Source of the DNA: JAOPZW01 sp963851295
GTDB taxonomy: Bacteria > Actinomycetota > Thermoleophilia > Solirubrobacterales > Solirubrobacteraceae
DNA: 64,000 nt
Reading direction: 5' to 3'
Assembly: GCA_963851295.1 (NCBI GenBank)
Contig: CAWKOS010000006.1
Span: 1 to 64,000, forward strand
In this document: piece after piece, positions 52,337-61,695 of the stretch
How positions within the stretch are numbered: position 1 is the stretch's first letter
Layout of the letters: every line of letters starts with the position of its first letter
Position numbers and translations under genes: made by a program
Notes under the pieces: model-generated
Told to the model about the DNA's origin: nothing
Database searches by the model: none
The model's input: the letters and a program-made list of their open reading frames with translations, nothing else

Positions 52337-53269
52337 GTGACGCTCGTCCCCGCCGACAGCGCCGAGGTCATCGCGCGGCGCTTCGGCGCCGCGGGCGAGC
52401 GCTTCCTGCGCGAGCTGCCCGGGCGCCTGGCCGTGGTTGCGGCCCGGTGGCGGCTCGCGCTCGGCGCGCCGCTGCCGATCGGCATCGGCGGCTACCTCGT
52501 CGGGGCACGGACGGCGGAAGGCGCGGACGCCGTGCTCAAGCTCTCGCCCACCGGCGGCGAGCAGGATCGCGCGAACGCGCTCGAGGCCTGGGCGCTGGAG
52601 CGCTGGTTCGGGGAGGGCGCGGTCGCGCTGCTGCGGGCCGACCACGTCAACGGCGCCCTGCTCCTCGAGCGCTGCGTCCCGGGCGAGACGATCGACGGGC
52701 TCGGCGACGACGACATGGTCCGGGCCGGGTGTGCGGTCGCGCGGCGGCTGCACCGCGTCCCGGACCTCGAGGACGGGTGGTTCCTGCGCAGCGCGCTCGA
52801 CGCGGTCGCGCTGCGCGCGGCCGCGTTCGGCGACCTCATGGCGCGCATCGGGCGCCCGCTGTCCGCGCACGCCGAGGGCGTCGTGGCGGCCGCGCACGAG
52901 GAGCTCGCGTCCGCCGGCGCGGCGCCGGTCGTCTGCCACGGCGACCTCAACCCCGGCAACCTGCTCTCGGCGCAGCGCGCCCCGTGGCTGGCGATCGATC
53001 CGCTGCCGGTCATCGCGCCTCCCGCCTATGACGCCGCCTCGCTCGTGTGGGCCAGGCGCCCGTGGCTGCTCGAGCGGCCCGATCCCGGCGCGGTGCTCGT
53101 GCGCCGCGTCGAGCTGGCGGCCGACGCCCTCGACGCGCCCCCGCACGACGTGTGGGCGTGGACGCTCGCCCGCGCCACGGGCATGCTCGTCGAGCGCGCC
53201 GCCTGGGGCGGCTACGACGACGCCCTCGTCGTGGCGGTCGTCGAGCTGCTCAGCCGCTGCGCGCTGTAG
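52337..53269 (+). CDS. Aminoglycoside phosphotransferase-like kinase
   Basis: 310 residues from GTG 52337. Kinase-fold markers: N-lobe GADAVLKLSPTGGEQDRANA (ATP-binding Lys), catalytic loop CHGDLNPGNLLSA, and metal-binding Asp in LAIDPLPVI. The pattern is that of the streptomycin/hydroxyurea phosphotransferase (APH6) group. In chromosomes such genes are often of unknown natural substrate, so resistance should not be assumed. Translated with the preceding membrane protein gene. Confidence 0.85.
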   Translation: MTLVPADSAEVIARRFGAAGERFLRELPGRLAVVAARWRLALGAPLPIGIGGYLVGARTAEGADAVLKLSPTGGEQDRANALEAWALERWFGEGAVALLRADHVNGALLLERCVPGETIDGLGDDDMVRAGCAVARRLHRVPDLEDGWFLRSALDAVALRAAAFGDLMARIGRPLSAHAEGVVAAAHEELASAGAAPVVCHGDLNPGNLLSAQRAPWLAIDPLPVIAPPAYDAASLVWARRPWLLERPDPGAVLVRRVELAADALDAPPHDVWAWTLARATGMLVERAAWGGYDDALVVAVVELLSRCAL

Positions 53270-53620
53270 CTAGGTGGCGTAGTCGCCGGCGCCGAGGAAG
53301 TGCAGCGAGACGTACGGCTCGTCGCCCACGACCCACGAGTCGTGGCCGGGCGCGACGTAGAAGAGCTGGCCGGGCTCCATCACGCGCTCCTCGCCGTCGT
53401 CCATCAGGACCGCGGCGCGGCCGGAGACGACGAGGCCGACGTGCTCGACCTGGCAGCGCGCATCGGGGTCGCCGCCGACGTGGCGCGACCAGCGCCAGCC
53501 CGGCTCGTAGGTCGCGCGCCCGACGACCATCCCGCCGATGCGCACGACCTCGAAGCGCCCGAGCTCGAACTCGCGCACTTCGTCGGGCTCCTCGAAGGCG
53601 CGCAGGTCGAGGGCGGGCAC
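53270..53620 (-). CDS. Cupin protein coupled to E2 gene
   Basis: 116 residues from GTG 53620, which lies 2 bp after the E2 stop, so it is in the E2 operon. Cupin motifs CQVEHVGLVVSGRAAVLMDD and MEPGQLFYVAPGHDSWVVGD. The first His is replaced in part, but a metal site with His, Glu and His is possible. A role in the oxoacid complex is unproven. Confidence 0.85.
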   Translation of the reverse strand: MPALDLRAFEEPDEVREFELGRFEVVRIGGMVVGRATYEPGWRWSRHVGGDPDARCQVEHVGLVVSGRAAVLMDDGEERVMEPGQLFYVAPGHDSWVVGDEPYVSLHFLGAGDYAT

Positions 53621-53622
53621 CG

Positions 53623-55011
53623 CTAGAGCGCCAGCGCGATCGGCTGCTCGAGCAGCGCCCTGATCCGGGCCAGGAACTCGGCCGCTTGGGCCCCGTAGAG
53701 GATGCGGTGGTCGCAGACGAGCGTCAGCGTCATGACGTTGCGCGCGACGATCTCGCCGTCGCGGACGACCGCCCGCGGCTCCATCTTGCCGACCGCGAGG
53801 ATGGCGGCCTGCGGCGGGTTGATGACCGCGCTGAACTCGGTCACGCCGAACATCCCGAGGTTGGAGACGGTGAACGTCCCGCCCGAGAGCTCCGGCGGCG
53901 TGACCGCGTTGGCCCGCACGCGGTCGGCCAGCGCGCGCGCGTCGCGCGCGATCTCGCCCAGCGACTTCTTGTCGGCGTCGAAGACGGTCGGGACGACGAG
54001 CGCGTCGAGCGCCGCCACCGCGACGCCGACGTTGACGCGCGAGTAGAGCTCGAAGCGGCCGTCCTTGTAGGAGCCGTTGGCGCGCGGGAACTCGCGCAGA
54101 GCGAGCGCCGCCGCCTTGACGACCATGTCGTTGTAGGACGGCACCGCGCTGTTGACGGTCTCGGCGGCGGCCTTGAGCTGCGAGCGCAGGGCGACCGCGT
54201 TCTCCATGTCGACGTCGGTGGCGATCGTGAACTCGGGGACGGTGGCCTTCGACTCGGCCATCCGCCGCGCGATCACCTGTTGGGTGCGCGAGAGCTCCTG
54301 GACGGCGACGTCGCCCTTGGCCGTCCCGGTCTCCGCGACCGTGGTCGGCGGCGGCGGGGGAACCGTCGCGGCGGGGGCGGCAGCGGGCTCGGCCGGCGCG
54401 GCGGCCGGTACGGCCGCGGGCGCGGCTTCGGCGGGCGCCGGAGCGGCGGCGGGTGCGGCCTGCGGCGCGGCGCCGGAGGCCGCCGCCTCGACGTCGGCCT
54501 TCACGATCCGGCCGCCCGGGCCGGTGCCCTGCAGGCGCGAGAGGTCGACGCCATGCTCGCGCGCGATCCGGCGCGCGACGGGCGAGGCCTTGGCGCGGCC
54601 GCCGTTGCCCTCGGGCGAGGGCGCCGCGGCCGCCGGGGCGGGCTCGGGGGCGGCGGCCGGCGGCTCCGCGGTGGCCGCCGCGGCGGCCGGGGCGGGCGCC
54701 TCGCTCGGCGCGCCGTTGCCCGAGGCCTCGGCCTGCTGGGTCGCCTGCGCGGGCGCGGCGTCGCTCGCCGGGGCCTCGCCGCCGGCGCCGATGCGCGCGA
54801 TGACCTCGCCGATCGGCAGCGTGTCGCCCTCCTGGGCGACGATCGACAGCGTCCCTGGGCTGTCGGCCTCGTAGGTCATCGTGGCCTTGTCGGTCTCGAT
54901 CTCCACGAGCTCGTCGCCGCGGGTGACCTCGTCCCCGTCGGCCTTGAGCCACTTGAGGATCGTGCCCTCCTCCATGGAGTCGGACAGGCGCGGCATGACG
55001 ACGTCGGGCAT
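53623..55011 (-). CDS. 2-oxoacid dehydrogenase E2 with HRILYG active site, set B
   Basis: 462 residues from ATG 55011. A single lipoyl domain with EIETDKATMTYEA (Lys about 42; pyruvate-type motif), a long Ala/Pro linker, an E1/E3-binding domain (ARRIAREHGVDLSRLQG), a second Ala/Pro linker and a catalytic domain. The C-terminal acyltransferase motif reads CDHRILYGAQAAEFL: the His is kept but the Asp of HRxxDG is Tyr. Likely partner of the E1 genes at 58108-60287 and E3 at 62224. Activity of the Tyr form is uncertain. Confidence 0.92.
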   Translation of the reverse strand: MPDVVMPRLSDSMEEGTILKWLKADGDEVTRGDELVEIETDKATMTYEADSPGTLSIVAQEGDTLPIGEVIARIGAGGEAPASDAAPAQATQQAEASGNGAPSEAPAPAAAAATAEPPAAAPEPAPAAAAPSPEGNGGRAKASPVARRIAREHGVDLSRLQGTGPGGRIVKADVEAAASGAAPQAAPAAAPAPAEAAPAAVPAAAPAEPAAAPAATVPPPPPTTVAETGTAKGDVAVQELSRTQQVIARRMAESKATVPEFTIATDVDMENAVALRSQLKAAAETVNSAVPSYNDMVVKAAALALREFPRANGSYKDGRFELYSRVNVGVAVAALDALVVPTVFDADKKSLGEIARDARALADRVRANAVTPPELSGGTFTVSNLGMFGVTEFSAVINPPQAAILAVGKMEPRAVVRDGEIVARNVMTLTLVCDHRILYGAQAAEFLARIRALLEQPIALAL

Positions 55012-55056
55012 GCGGGGGATGCTACCCACGCGTTGGCGCGGGCCGCGGGCCGGGCG

Positions 55057-57900
55057 TCAGCTCGACGTTGCGAGCAGCCGCGTCAAATCGTCGGCCGGCA
55101 TCGGGCGGGCGAAAAGGAAGCCCTGGCCGAGGTCGCAGCCCAGCGCGAGGACGGCGCGGTGCTGGTCGTCGTCCTCGATGCCCTCGGCCACGGTGCGCAG
55201 CCCGAGCGCGTGGGCGAGCGAGACGATGGCGCCGGCGATCGACGAGCCCTGGCCGTCGCCGAGGCCGGCGACGAACGAGCGGTCGACCTTGATCACGTCC
55301 AGCGGGAAGCGGCGCAGGTGGGCCAGCGAGGAGTAGCCGGTGCCGAAGTCGTCCATGGCCAGCCGCACGCCGATGTCCTTGAGCCCGCGCAGGACCGTCG
55401 CCGCCCCGGCCTCCATGATCGCGCTCTCGGTGATCTCGACCACGAGGCAGCCGGGCGCAAGGTGGTGGTCCTCGAGCGCGGCGCGCACCTGGGCGACGAA
55501 GTCGGGCTGCTGGAGCTGGCGCGGCGAGACGTTGACCGACACCTGCAGGCGCTCCATGCCGGTCTCGTCGTGGATGCGGCGCAGCGTCGCGCACGCCTCG
55601 CGCAGGACCCAGGCGCCGAGCGGCACGATGAGGCCCGTCTCCTCGGCGAGCGGGATGAACGACCCCGGGGGCACGAGCCCGCGCTCGGGGTGCTCCCAGC
55701 GCACGAGCGACTCGAAGCCCTCGATCCGCGCGTCGGCCAGCGAGACGAGCGGCTGGCAGTGCAGGCGCAGCTCGCCGCGGTCGATGCCGCGCCGCAGGGC
55801 GGCCTCCATGGCGAGGCGGTCGCGCACGTCCTGGCGCATCGCCTCGTCGAAGAGCTCGACGCCGTGGCCGCGCTCCTTGGAGCGGTACATGGCGGCGTCG
55901 GCGTCGCGGATGAGGTCCTCGGGCGCCTCGAAGCCGTCGCGCGAGAGCGCGATGCCGATGCTCGCCTGCAGGAAGGCCTCGCCGTCGGAGACGACGAAGG
56001 GCTCGGCGAAGGTGTCGAGCAGTCGCTCGGCGATGGCCCGCGCGTCGTTGGGCTCGCCGATGTCCTCGCACAGCAGCGTCAGCTCGTCGCCGCCGAAGCG
56101 CGCGAGCGTGTCCGAGGGCCGCAGCGCCGAGCTCAGGCGCATGGCGACGTCGACCAGCAGGCGGTCGCCGGCCTTGTGGCCCAGCGAGTCGTTGACGACC
56201 TTGAAGCGGTCGAGGTCGAGGAAGAGGACGGCGACGCCGCGTTCGCGCCGGCGCGAGCGGCGCAGCGACTGGCCGAGGCGGTCCAGGAAGAGGGTGCGGT
56301 TGGGTAGGCCGGTGAGCCCGTCATGCAGCGCGCGGTGGGCGAGCTCGAGCTCGGCGCTCTTGCGCTCGGAGATGTCGCGCGAGACGCAGACCATCTCCAG
56401 CGCCTCGCCGCTCGGCGCGCGGACGGCGCGGAACGTCGTCTCCAGCCAGACGATCGACCCGTCGCGGCGGCGGGCGCGGTAGGCGGCGGTGCGCGAGCGC
56501 TCCTCGCGCAGGGCGCCGACCCAGTTGCGCTCGACGATCTCCATGTCGTCGGGGTGGTCCATGCCCAGCGCCTTGGGGGTGCGGCCGAGCATCGCCTCGG
56601 GGTCCCAGCCCAGCAGCGCCCGCGCGACCGGGGAGGCGTAGAGGAAGCTGCCGTCGACGGTGTGGCGCGAGAGGAAGTCGGTGGAGTGCTCGGCGAGCAT
56701 CCGGTACTCGGCCTCGCGGGCGGCGAGCGCCATGCGCGCCGTGACCTCGACGGTGACGTCCTCGATCGTGCCCACGAGGCCGGCCGGCGTGCCGGGGCCC
56801 TTGGTCACCGGCGCCATGTGGATGCGCGCCCAGCGGTCGACGGCGCCCGCGACGCGGATGTCGAGCGACGCGCGCGTGCCCAGCGTGCGGGCCCGGCGGA
56901 CCTCGGCGACGAGGCGGTCGCGGTCGTCGGCGGGGACGCGCGAGAGCCACTCGGCGCCCTCGAGGACCTCGCTGGGGATGTCGAAGATCTCGCGCAGGTG
57001 CTCGTTGGCGTAGGCGAGGCGCCCGTCGTCGGCGATGGCGAAGATGCCGACCGGCGAGGCCGCGGCCAACGTGCGGAAGCGCTCCTCGCTCTCGGCCAGC
57101 GCCTGCTCGGCGGCGCGGCGCTCGCCGATGTCGGTCATCTGCGACAGGAAGTACAGCGGCACGCCGTCGGCGTCGCGCATGAGGCTGACGTCGAGGGCGA
57201 CCCATGCCTCCTCGCCGCCGGGGCGCAGGTAGCGCTTCTCGGTGCGGTAGGTCTCGAGCTCGCCGGCGGCCAGCGCCGCCATCGACTCGCGGTCGGACTC
57301 GTGGTGGGCGGGGTGGGTGACGTCGCGCACCGCGACGCCGGTCAGCTCCTCCGCCGGGCGCCCGAGGATCGCGGCCAGCGAGCGGTTGACGCGCAGGAAG
57401 TTGCCCTCGATGCTCGTGATCGCCATGCCGACGCCGGCGTCCTCGAAGGCGTGGCGGAAGCGCTCCTCGGCGTCGCGCAGCGCCGTGGTCTCCTGGTAGG
57501 TGCCGATGGTGACGCCGTGCTCGCGGTCGACCCCGACGCTGCCCAGGCACCAGCGCCAGCCGGTCTGCGGCGAGCCGAAGCGCAGGGCGATCTCGGCCTG
57601 GTCGTGCGTGCCCTCGACGAGGGCGCGCCAGATCGGCGCCGCGTGCTCATGGTCCTCGGGATGGACGACGTCGGCGGCCGAGCGCCCGACGAGCTCCTCG
57701 AGCGCCATCCCGACCCGCCGCTCGAGCGCCCCGTTGCCGTAGACGATCGTCCCTTCGAGGTCCGTGACGATCGCGATGTCGGGCGTCAGCTCCAGGACCC
57801 GCGCAGCATCGATCCTCCGTAGGAGGGCAGGGTCGGTGCGACGTGGTACGGGCACAAGTCGGTGATCGGCTTCCCACGGCGGGCATTGAGGTTTCGGCAT
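55057..57900 (-). CDS. Four-PAS GGDEF-EAL cyclic di-GMP protein
   Basis: About 947 residues from ATG 57900. Four PAS domains (about 30-135, 145-265, 270-390, 400-515) lead to GGDEF (active GGDEL; I-site RPSD five residues before) and a C-terminal EAL domain. The EAL motif reads ESLVRW, and the other phosphodiesterase residues are present: NVSPRQL, ITESAI, DDFGTGYSS, KVDRSF and AEGIED. Soluble. It can both make and break c-di-GMP; which activity dominates is not clear. It sits inside the oxoacid dehydrogenase region but on its own transcript or read-through. Confidence 0.93.
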   Translation of the reverse strand: MPKPQCPPWEADHRLVPVPRRTDPALLRRIDAARVLELTPDIAIVTDLEGTIVYGNGALERRVGMALEELVGRSAADVVHPEDHEHAAPIWRALVEGTHDQAEIALRFGSPQTGWRWCLGSVGVDREHGVTIGTYQETTALRDAEERFRHAFEDAGVGMAITSIEGNFLRVNRSLAAILGRPAEELTGVAVRDVTHPAHHESDRESMAALAAGELETYRTEKRYLRPGGEEAWVALDVSLMRDADGVPLYFLSQMTDIGERRAAEQALAESEERFRTLAAASPVGIFAIADDGRLAYANEHLREIFDIPSEVLEGAEWLSRVPADDRDRLVAEVRRARTLGTRASLDIRVAGAVDRWARIHMAPVTKGPGTPAGLVGTIEDVTVEVTARMALAAREAEYRMLAEHSTDFLSRHTVDGSFLYASPVARALLGWDPEAMLGRTPKALGMDHPDDMEIVERNWVGALREERSRTAAYRARRRDGSIVWLETTFRAVRAPSGEALEMVCVSRDISERKSAELELAHRALHDGLTGLPNRTLFLDRLGQSLRRSRRRERGVAVLFLDLDRFKVVNDSLGHKAGDRLLVDVAMRLSSALRPSDTLARFGGDELTLLCEDIGEPNDARAIAERLLDTFAEPFVVSDGEAFLQASIGIALSRDGFEAPEDLIRDADAAMYRSKERGHGVELFDEAMRQDVRDRLAMEAALRRGIDRGELRLHCQPLVSLADARIEGFESLVRWEHPERGLVPPGSFIPLAEETGLIVPLGAWVLREACATLRRIHDETGMERLQVSVNVSPRQLQQPDFVAQVRAALEDHHLAPGCLVVEITESAIMEAGAATVLRGLKDIGVRLAMDDFGTGYSSLAHLRRFPLDVIKVDRSFVAGLGDGQGSSIAGAIVSLAHALGLRTVAEGIEDDDQHRAVLALGCDLGQGFLFARPMPADDLTRLLATSS

Positions 57901-58107
57901 GGCGCCTGGACGCTGCATTTCGCCGCGCGTCCGCGGCTTGCCGCGGCCCCGGCGTCCGCGCCGCTGCGGCGCGCGAGGCCGCCAGGCCGCCCCAGCGCCG
58001 AACTGGTCCGAGTTTTCGTCGGATTCCGGGGGAAACTCGGACAGGTTCGAGGTGGCCTGTGCGCGGCCCGCGGCCCGGACCAGCGGCGCGCTCGCCGCGC
58101 GCGCCCC

Positions 58108-59130
58108 TTACACGTCGCGGAAGGTCGCCAGAACCGCGTCGACCACCTGCGGCTCGTGCGGGAAGGCGATCTGCTCGAGGTTCTTGGCGTACGGCATCGG
58201 GACGTCGGCGCCCGTGACGCGCCCGACGGGGGCGTCGAGGTCGTCGAAGGCCTGCTCCTGCACGAGCGCCGCGAGGTTGGCGCCGACGCCGCCGTGCGGC
58301 CAGCCCTCCTCGACGATCACGCAGCGGTTGGTCTTGCGCACCGAGGCGAGGATCGTGTCGAGGTCGAGCGGGCGCAGCGTGCGCGGGTCGATGACCTCGG
58401 CGTCGATGTCGTGCTCTTCGGAGAGGACCTTGGCCGCCTTCTCGGCGGTCGAGGCCATGCGCGAGATGCCGACGATGGTCACGTCGGAGCCCTCGCGGCG
58501 GATGACCGCCTCGCCGAAGTTGACGAGGTGCTCGTCGTCCTCGGGGACCTCGCCGCGCTGGCCGTAGAGGTACTCGTGCTCGATGAAGACGACGGGGTTG
58601 TCGTCGCGGATCGCCGCCTTCAGCAGGCCCTTGGCGTCGGCCGGCGTGGAGGGCACGGCGACGAGCAGGCCGGGCACGTGCAGGAAGAGGGCCTCGAAGC
58701 AGTGCGAGTGGGTGGGCCCGAGCTGGTGGCCGGCGCCCTGCGGCATGCGCACCACGAGCGGCACGCTGACCTGGCCGCCGAACATGTAGCGGATGTGCGC
58801 GGCGTGGTTGACGATCTGGTCGAGCGCGAGCAGCGAGAAGTTGATCGTCATGAGCTCGACGACCGGGCGCAGGCCGGTCATGGCCGCGCCGACGCCCATG
58901 CCGACGATCGTGTTCTCGGAGATCGGCGTGTCGCGCACGCGCTTCTCGCCGAACTCCTCGAGCAGCCCCGCGGTGACCTTGAAGGCGCCGTTGAAGACGC
59001 CGATGTCCTCGCCCATGAGCATGACCCGCTCGTCGCGGAGCATCTCCTCGCGCAGCGCCTCGTTGAGCGCCTCGCGATAGCGCAGCACGCGCGTGCCGGT
59101 CGACTGCTGGGGCTGTGCCGTGGCCGCCAT
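58108..59130 (-). CDS. 2-oxoacid dehydrogenase E1 beta, set B
   Basis: 340 residues. MGEDIGVFNGAFKVTAGLLE, ISENTIVGMGVGAAMTGLRP, MPQGAGHQLGPTHSHCFEAL and IVEEGWPHGGVGANLAALV. Pyruvate/acetoin-type E1-beta layout (GPTHSHCFEAL). ATG 59130 follows the E1-alpha stop by 2 bp, so the two make one E1. It ends about 200 bp before the GGDEF-EAL gene with nothing else between. Confidence 0.95.
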   Translation of the reverse strand: MAATAQPQQSTGTRVLRYREALNEALREEMLRDERVMLMGEDIGVFNGAFKVTAGLLEEFGEKRVRDTPISENTIVGMGVGAAMTGLRPVVELMTINFSLLALDQIVNHAAHIRYMFGGQVSVPLVVRMPQGAGHQLGPTHSHCFEALFLHVPGLLVAVPSTPADAKGLLKAAIRDDNPVVFIEHEYLYGQRGEVPEDDEHLVNFGEAVIRREGSDVTIVGISRMASTAEKAAKVLSEEHDIDAEVIDPRTLRPLDLDTILASVRKTNRCVIVEEGWPHGGVGANLAALVQEQAFDDLDAPVGRVTGADVPMPYAKNLEQIAFPHEPQVVDAVLATFRDV

Positions 59131-59132
59131 GG

Positions 59133-60287
59133 CTAGGAATCCTCTCCGGCCTCGACGGCCGCGGTCATCTGCTGCGGGATCGCGCCGGTCTCGGCGGCGC
59201 GCCCGTCGGAGTTCGCCGCGCCGCCCCCGTCCGCCGCGAGCGCGCGCTCGTCCTCGCCCTTGTGGACGCCGGCCGAGCGCTCGTCGACGGAGTACCAGCC
59301 GCGCACCTGGCCGCCGAGGACGTAGACGTCGTCGTAGAGCGACTCGGGCGGGGGCATCGGCGACTCGTCGGCGAAGGCCACGGCCTCGTCGACGGTGGCC
59401 ACCGCGTCCTCGTCGAAGCGCTCGCGCTCCTCGGCGCTCACCACCCCGTCGGCCTCCAGCCGGTCGCCCCACTGCAGGATCGGGTCGCGCTTGCGCCACT
59501 CCTCGACCTGCTCCTTGGTGCGGTACTCCTCCGGGTCGGCCATCGAGTGGCCGCGGAAGCGGTAGGTGATCGCCTCGACGAGCACCGGGCGGCGCTCCTC
59601 GCGCGCGATGCGCAACGCCTCCTGGGTGACGTGGTAGGTGTCGAGGACGTCCATGCCGTCGCACTCCATGCCCGGCACGCCGAAGCCCTCGCCCTTGACC
59701 TGCAGGTCGGTGACGGCCGAGTGGCGCTCGAGCGCGGTGCCCATCCCGAACTGGTTGTTGGTCACCATGAAGACGACCGGCAGCTTCCAGAGCGCCGCGA
59801 GGTTCATGGTCTCGCCGAAGGTGCCCTGGTTGGAGGCGCCGTCGCCGAAGGTGCACAGCGTCGCGTCGTCGGTGCCCAGGTAGTCCGAGGCGAGGCCGAA
59901 GCCGGCCGCGATCGGGAGGTTGCCGCCGACGATCCCGTAGCCGCCCATGAAGCGCTTCTCGAGGTCGAACATGTGCATCGACCCGCCGCGGCCGTTGGAG
60001 ACGCCATCGACCCGTCCGAAGAGCTCGGCCATCACGCCGTTGGGGCTCGTGCCGCGCACGAGCGCGTGCCCGTGCGAGCGGTAGGTGGAGATCAGGTAGT
60101 CGTCGTCGCGCATGGCGCGCGCCGAGCCGACGATCGTCGCCTCCTCGCCGATCGCGAGGTGCAGGAAGCCCCCGACCTTCGCCTTGGCGTACATCTCTCC
60201 CGCGCGCTCCTCGAAGCGGCGGATGAGCATCATCGTCTGCAGCCACTCGCGGGCTACGTCAGGCTCTGGCAGCGGGTGGTCGGCCAT
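59133..60287 (-). CDS. 2-oxoacid dehydrogenase E1 alpha, set B
   Basis: 384 residues. LHLAIGEEATIVGSA, STYRSHGHALVRG, GGSMHMFDLEKRFMGGYGIV and the TPP motif GDGASNQGTFGETMN closing with TNNQ. GGSMHMF and RGHSMADPEEYR are the marks of pyruvate dehydrogenase-type E1-alpha. An extra ~45-residue acidic tail after WYSVDERSAG is not in most family members. It probably uses the set B E2 (53623) and the E3 at 62224. Confidence 0.95.
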   Translation of the reverse strand: MADHPLPEPDVAREWLQTMMLIRRFEERAGEMYAKAKVGGFLHLAIGEEATIVGSARAMRDDDYLISTYRSHGHALVRGTSPNGVMAELFGRVDGVSNGRGGSMHMFDLEKRFMGGYGIVGGNLPIAAGFGLASDYLGTDDATLCTFGDGASNQGTFGETMNLAALWKLPVVFMVTNNQFGMGTALERHSAVTDLQVKGEGFGVPGMECDGMDVLDTYHVTQEALRIAREERRPVLVEAITYRFRGHSMADPEEYRTKEQVEEWRKRDPILQWGDRLEADGVVSAEERERFDEDAVATVDEAVAFADESPMPPPESLYDDVYVLGGQVRGWYSVDERSAGVHKGEDERALAADGGGAANSDGRAAETGAIPQQMTAAVEAGEDS

Positions 60288-60300
60288 GTTGCGCAGGACG

Positions 60301-60954
60301 TTAGCGCAGGGTCGCCGCCGACTCGCGGCCGGCGATCGCCGCCATCGCCGCCCACTCGGGCTCGTAGACGTGCGCCGACTTGGCGTGCACGACGAGCGGC
60401 CCGACCGCGGCGTCCAGCTCGCCGGCGACGTGCTCCTGCAGGCGGGCGAGCTCGACGAGGTTGCCGTAGGCCTTCTTGCCGAAGTCCAGGCTGTGGGCGT
60501 AGACCACGAGCTCGACCATGCCGTCGCGCAGCCAGAAGTCGAGCAGGCTCACGCACGGGACGTAGCTCGTGTCGGTCAGCGGCTGGAAGGTGGTGATCGT
60601 CGCCGACCGGCACTCGCGGTCGTCGCGCAGGCGCTCGACGACCCAGGCGATCTGGTCGCGGCCGCTGCCGGCGTAGTCGAAGAGCCGCGCCGCGTAGCTC
60701 TTGGCGTCGCCCAGCTCGGCGACGTCGGCGTGCGAGAAGAAGTTGTCGTGCATCCACGCCAGCCACTCGGGGTCGCCGAGGCGGGCGATGACCTCGTCCT
60801 TGGAGGACGGCCGCCGGACGTGCAGGGTCAGCAGTGCGATCTCGCGCGTCGCCTGCCCGTCGTAGGTGGCGGGCGTGCCGCCTTCGAGGATCGCGCGCGA
60901 GACGGCGAGCCAGCCCTCGCCGAGCGTCGGCTCCTGCACCACCCAGATGCCCAT
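60301..60954 (-). CDS. Thymidylate synthase-like protein, divergent
   Basis: 217 residues. Follows ThyA order: DQIAWVVERLRDD, then TSYVPCVSLLDF where the nucleophile Cys would be (PCV, not PCH), AHSLDFGKKAYGNLVELARL where RSxDxxxGxPFNIAxYA is expected, and VVHAKSAHVYEPE near the end. The Arg and several folate/nucleotide residues are changed, so a different substrate or a non-synthase role is likely. Shorter than ThyA (~264). It lies 13 bp upstream of the E1-alpha gene. Confidence 0.7.
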   Translation of the reverse strand: MGIWVVQEPTLGEGWLAVSRAILEGGTPATYDGQATREIALLTLHVRRPSSKDEVIARLGDPEWLAWMHDNFFSHADVAELGDAKSYAARLFDYAGSGRDQIAWVVERLRDDRECRSATITTFQPLTDTSYVPCVSLLDFWLRDGMVELVVYAHSLDFGKKAYGNLVELARLQEHVAGELDAAVGPLVVHAKSAHVYEPEWAAMAAIAGRESAATLR

Positions 60955-60985
60955 GCCGCGATGCTAGCCGCGGCGGCCGCTTGCG

Positions 60986-61378
60986 CTAGCAGGCGCCCCA
61001 GCGCGTGAAGGTCCGCGTCTTCTTGCCGCCGACCTTCTTGGCGAAGCTCAGCGTCATCCGCGTGTAGGCGAGCTTGCCCTTGCAGCTGCGCCGGCCCGAG
61101 AGGGTGACGCGGACGCCGCCGTTGTAGCCGGCCTTGTGCTCGCCGCCGAAGCCCGCGGTCGAGTACTTGCCGGTCGCCTTCGTCGTCGCGCGGCCCCAGG
61201 CGGTCCACTTGAGCTTGACCACCTGGCCGTTGCTGAGCGAGAGCCCGGCCGGCTTGACCTCGGTCGGCTTGCCGTAGCGGTAGGTCGCGACGCGGACCTT
61301 CTGGGCGGCCTCGGCGGGGATCGCCACCGCGGTGGCGGCGACGGCGACGAGGGCCAGCAGGACGGAGCGACGGCGCAT
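60986..61378 (-). CDS. Small secreted basic protein, unknown
   Basis: 130 residues. Signal peptide (SVLLALVAVAATAVAIPAEA), then a beta-rich mature part (SNGQVVKLKWTAWGRATT, GGVRVTLSGRRSCKG) with two Cys, one at the very C-terminus (TRWGAC), that may form a disulfide. Positively charged. No family recognised. Exported, possibly surface-associated. Confidence 0.65.
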   Translation of the reverse strand: MRRRSVLLALVAVAATAVAIPAEAAQKVRVATYRYGKPTEVKPAGLSLSNGQVVKLKWTAWGRATTKATGKYSTAGFGGEHKAGYNGGVRVTLSGRRSCKGKLAYTRMTLSFAKKVGGKKTRTFTRWGAC

Positions 61379-61440
61379 GCATCGATCGTAGGCCGTGCCG
61401 GCGGGACCGCCCTCGCCGAAGGTCCAGGGCTTCCTAAGGA

Positions 61441-61695
61441 TCAGCGAAGATCGGCGTCGCCCTCGAACGAGGCCCAGCGCTCGAAGAACTCGCGCGCCTC
61501 GAGGCTCTCGAGGTCGGTGCGGATCATCGTCATCACGCGCTTGGCGTCGCGCGGCAGCAGGTCCCAGTAGAGGACCGTCTCGCCCTCGTCGACGTCGATG
61601 ATCTCGACGTGGTCGACGCGCTCGGGCGCCGCGAGCAGGGCCGGGGCGCGGCCCTCGCGGCGCACGACCAGGCGATAGCGCGCCTTGGCGAGCAT
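61441..61695 (-). CDS. 84-residue protein coupled to DsbA-fold gene
   Basis: From ATG 61695, sharing a base with the preceding stop (TGATG); GTG 61698 is also in frame. A basic first half (LAKARYRLVVRREGRAPALL) and an acidic helical end (EAREFFERWASFEGDADLR). Contains VEIIDVDEGETVLYWDLLP. No family recognised, but coupling suggests it is real. Confidence 0.65.
   Translation of the reverse strand: MLAKARYRLVVRREGRAPALLAAPERVDHVEIIDVDEGETVLYWDLLPRDAKRVMTMIRTDLESLEAREFFERWASFEGDADLR

Noticed and set aside
51730..53031. Alternative 433-residue plus-strand frame over the membrane protein and APH-like genes
   Set aside because: Composition is Arg/Ala/Gly-rich; the two genes in the other frame have clear domains.
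52337..53269. Antibiotic-resistance determinant
   Set aside because: The protein has the APH fold, but chromosomal homologues have varied or unknown substrates; resistance cannot be claimed from sequence.
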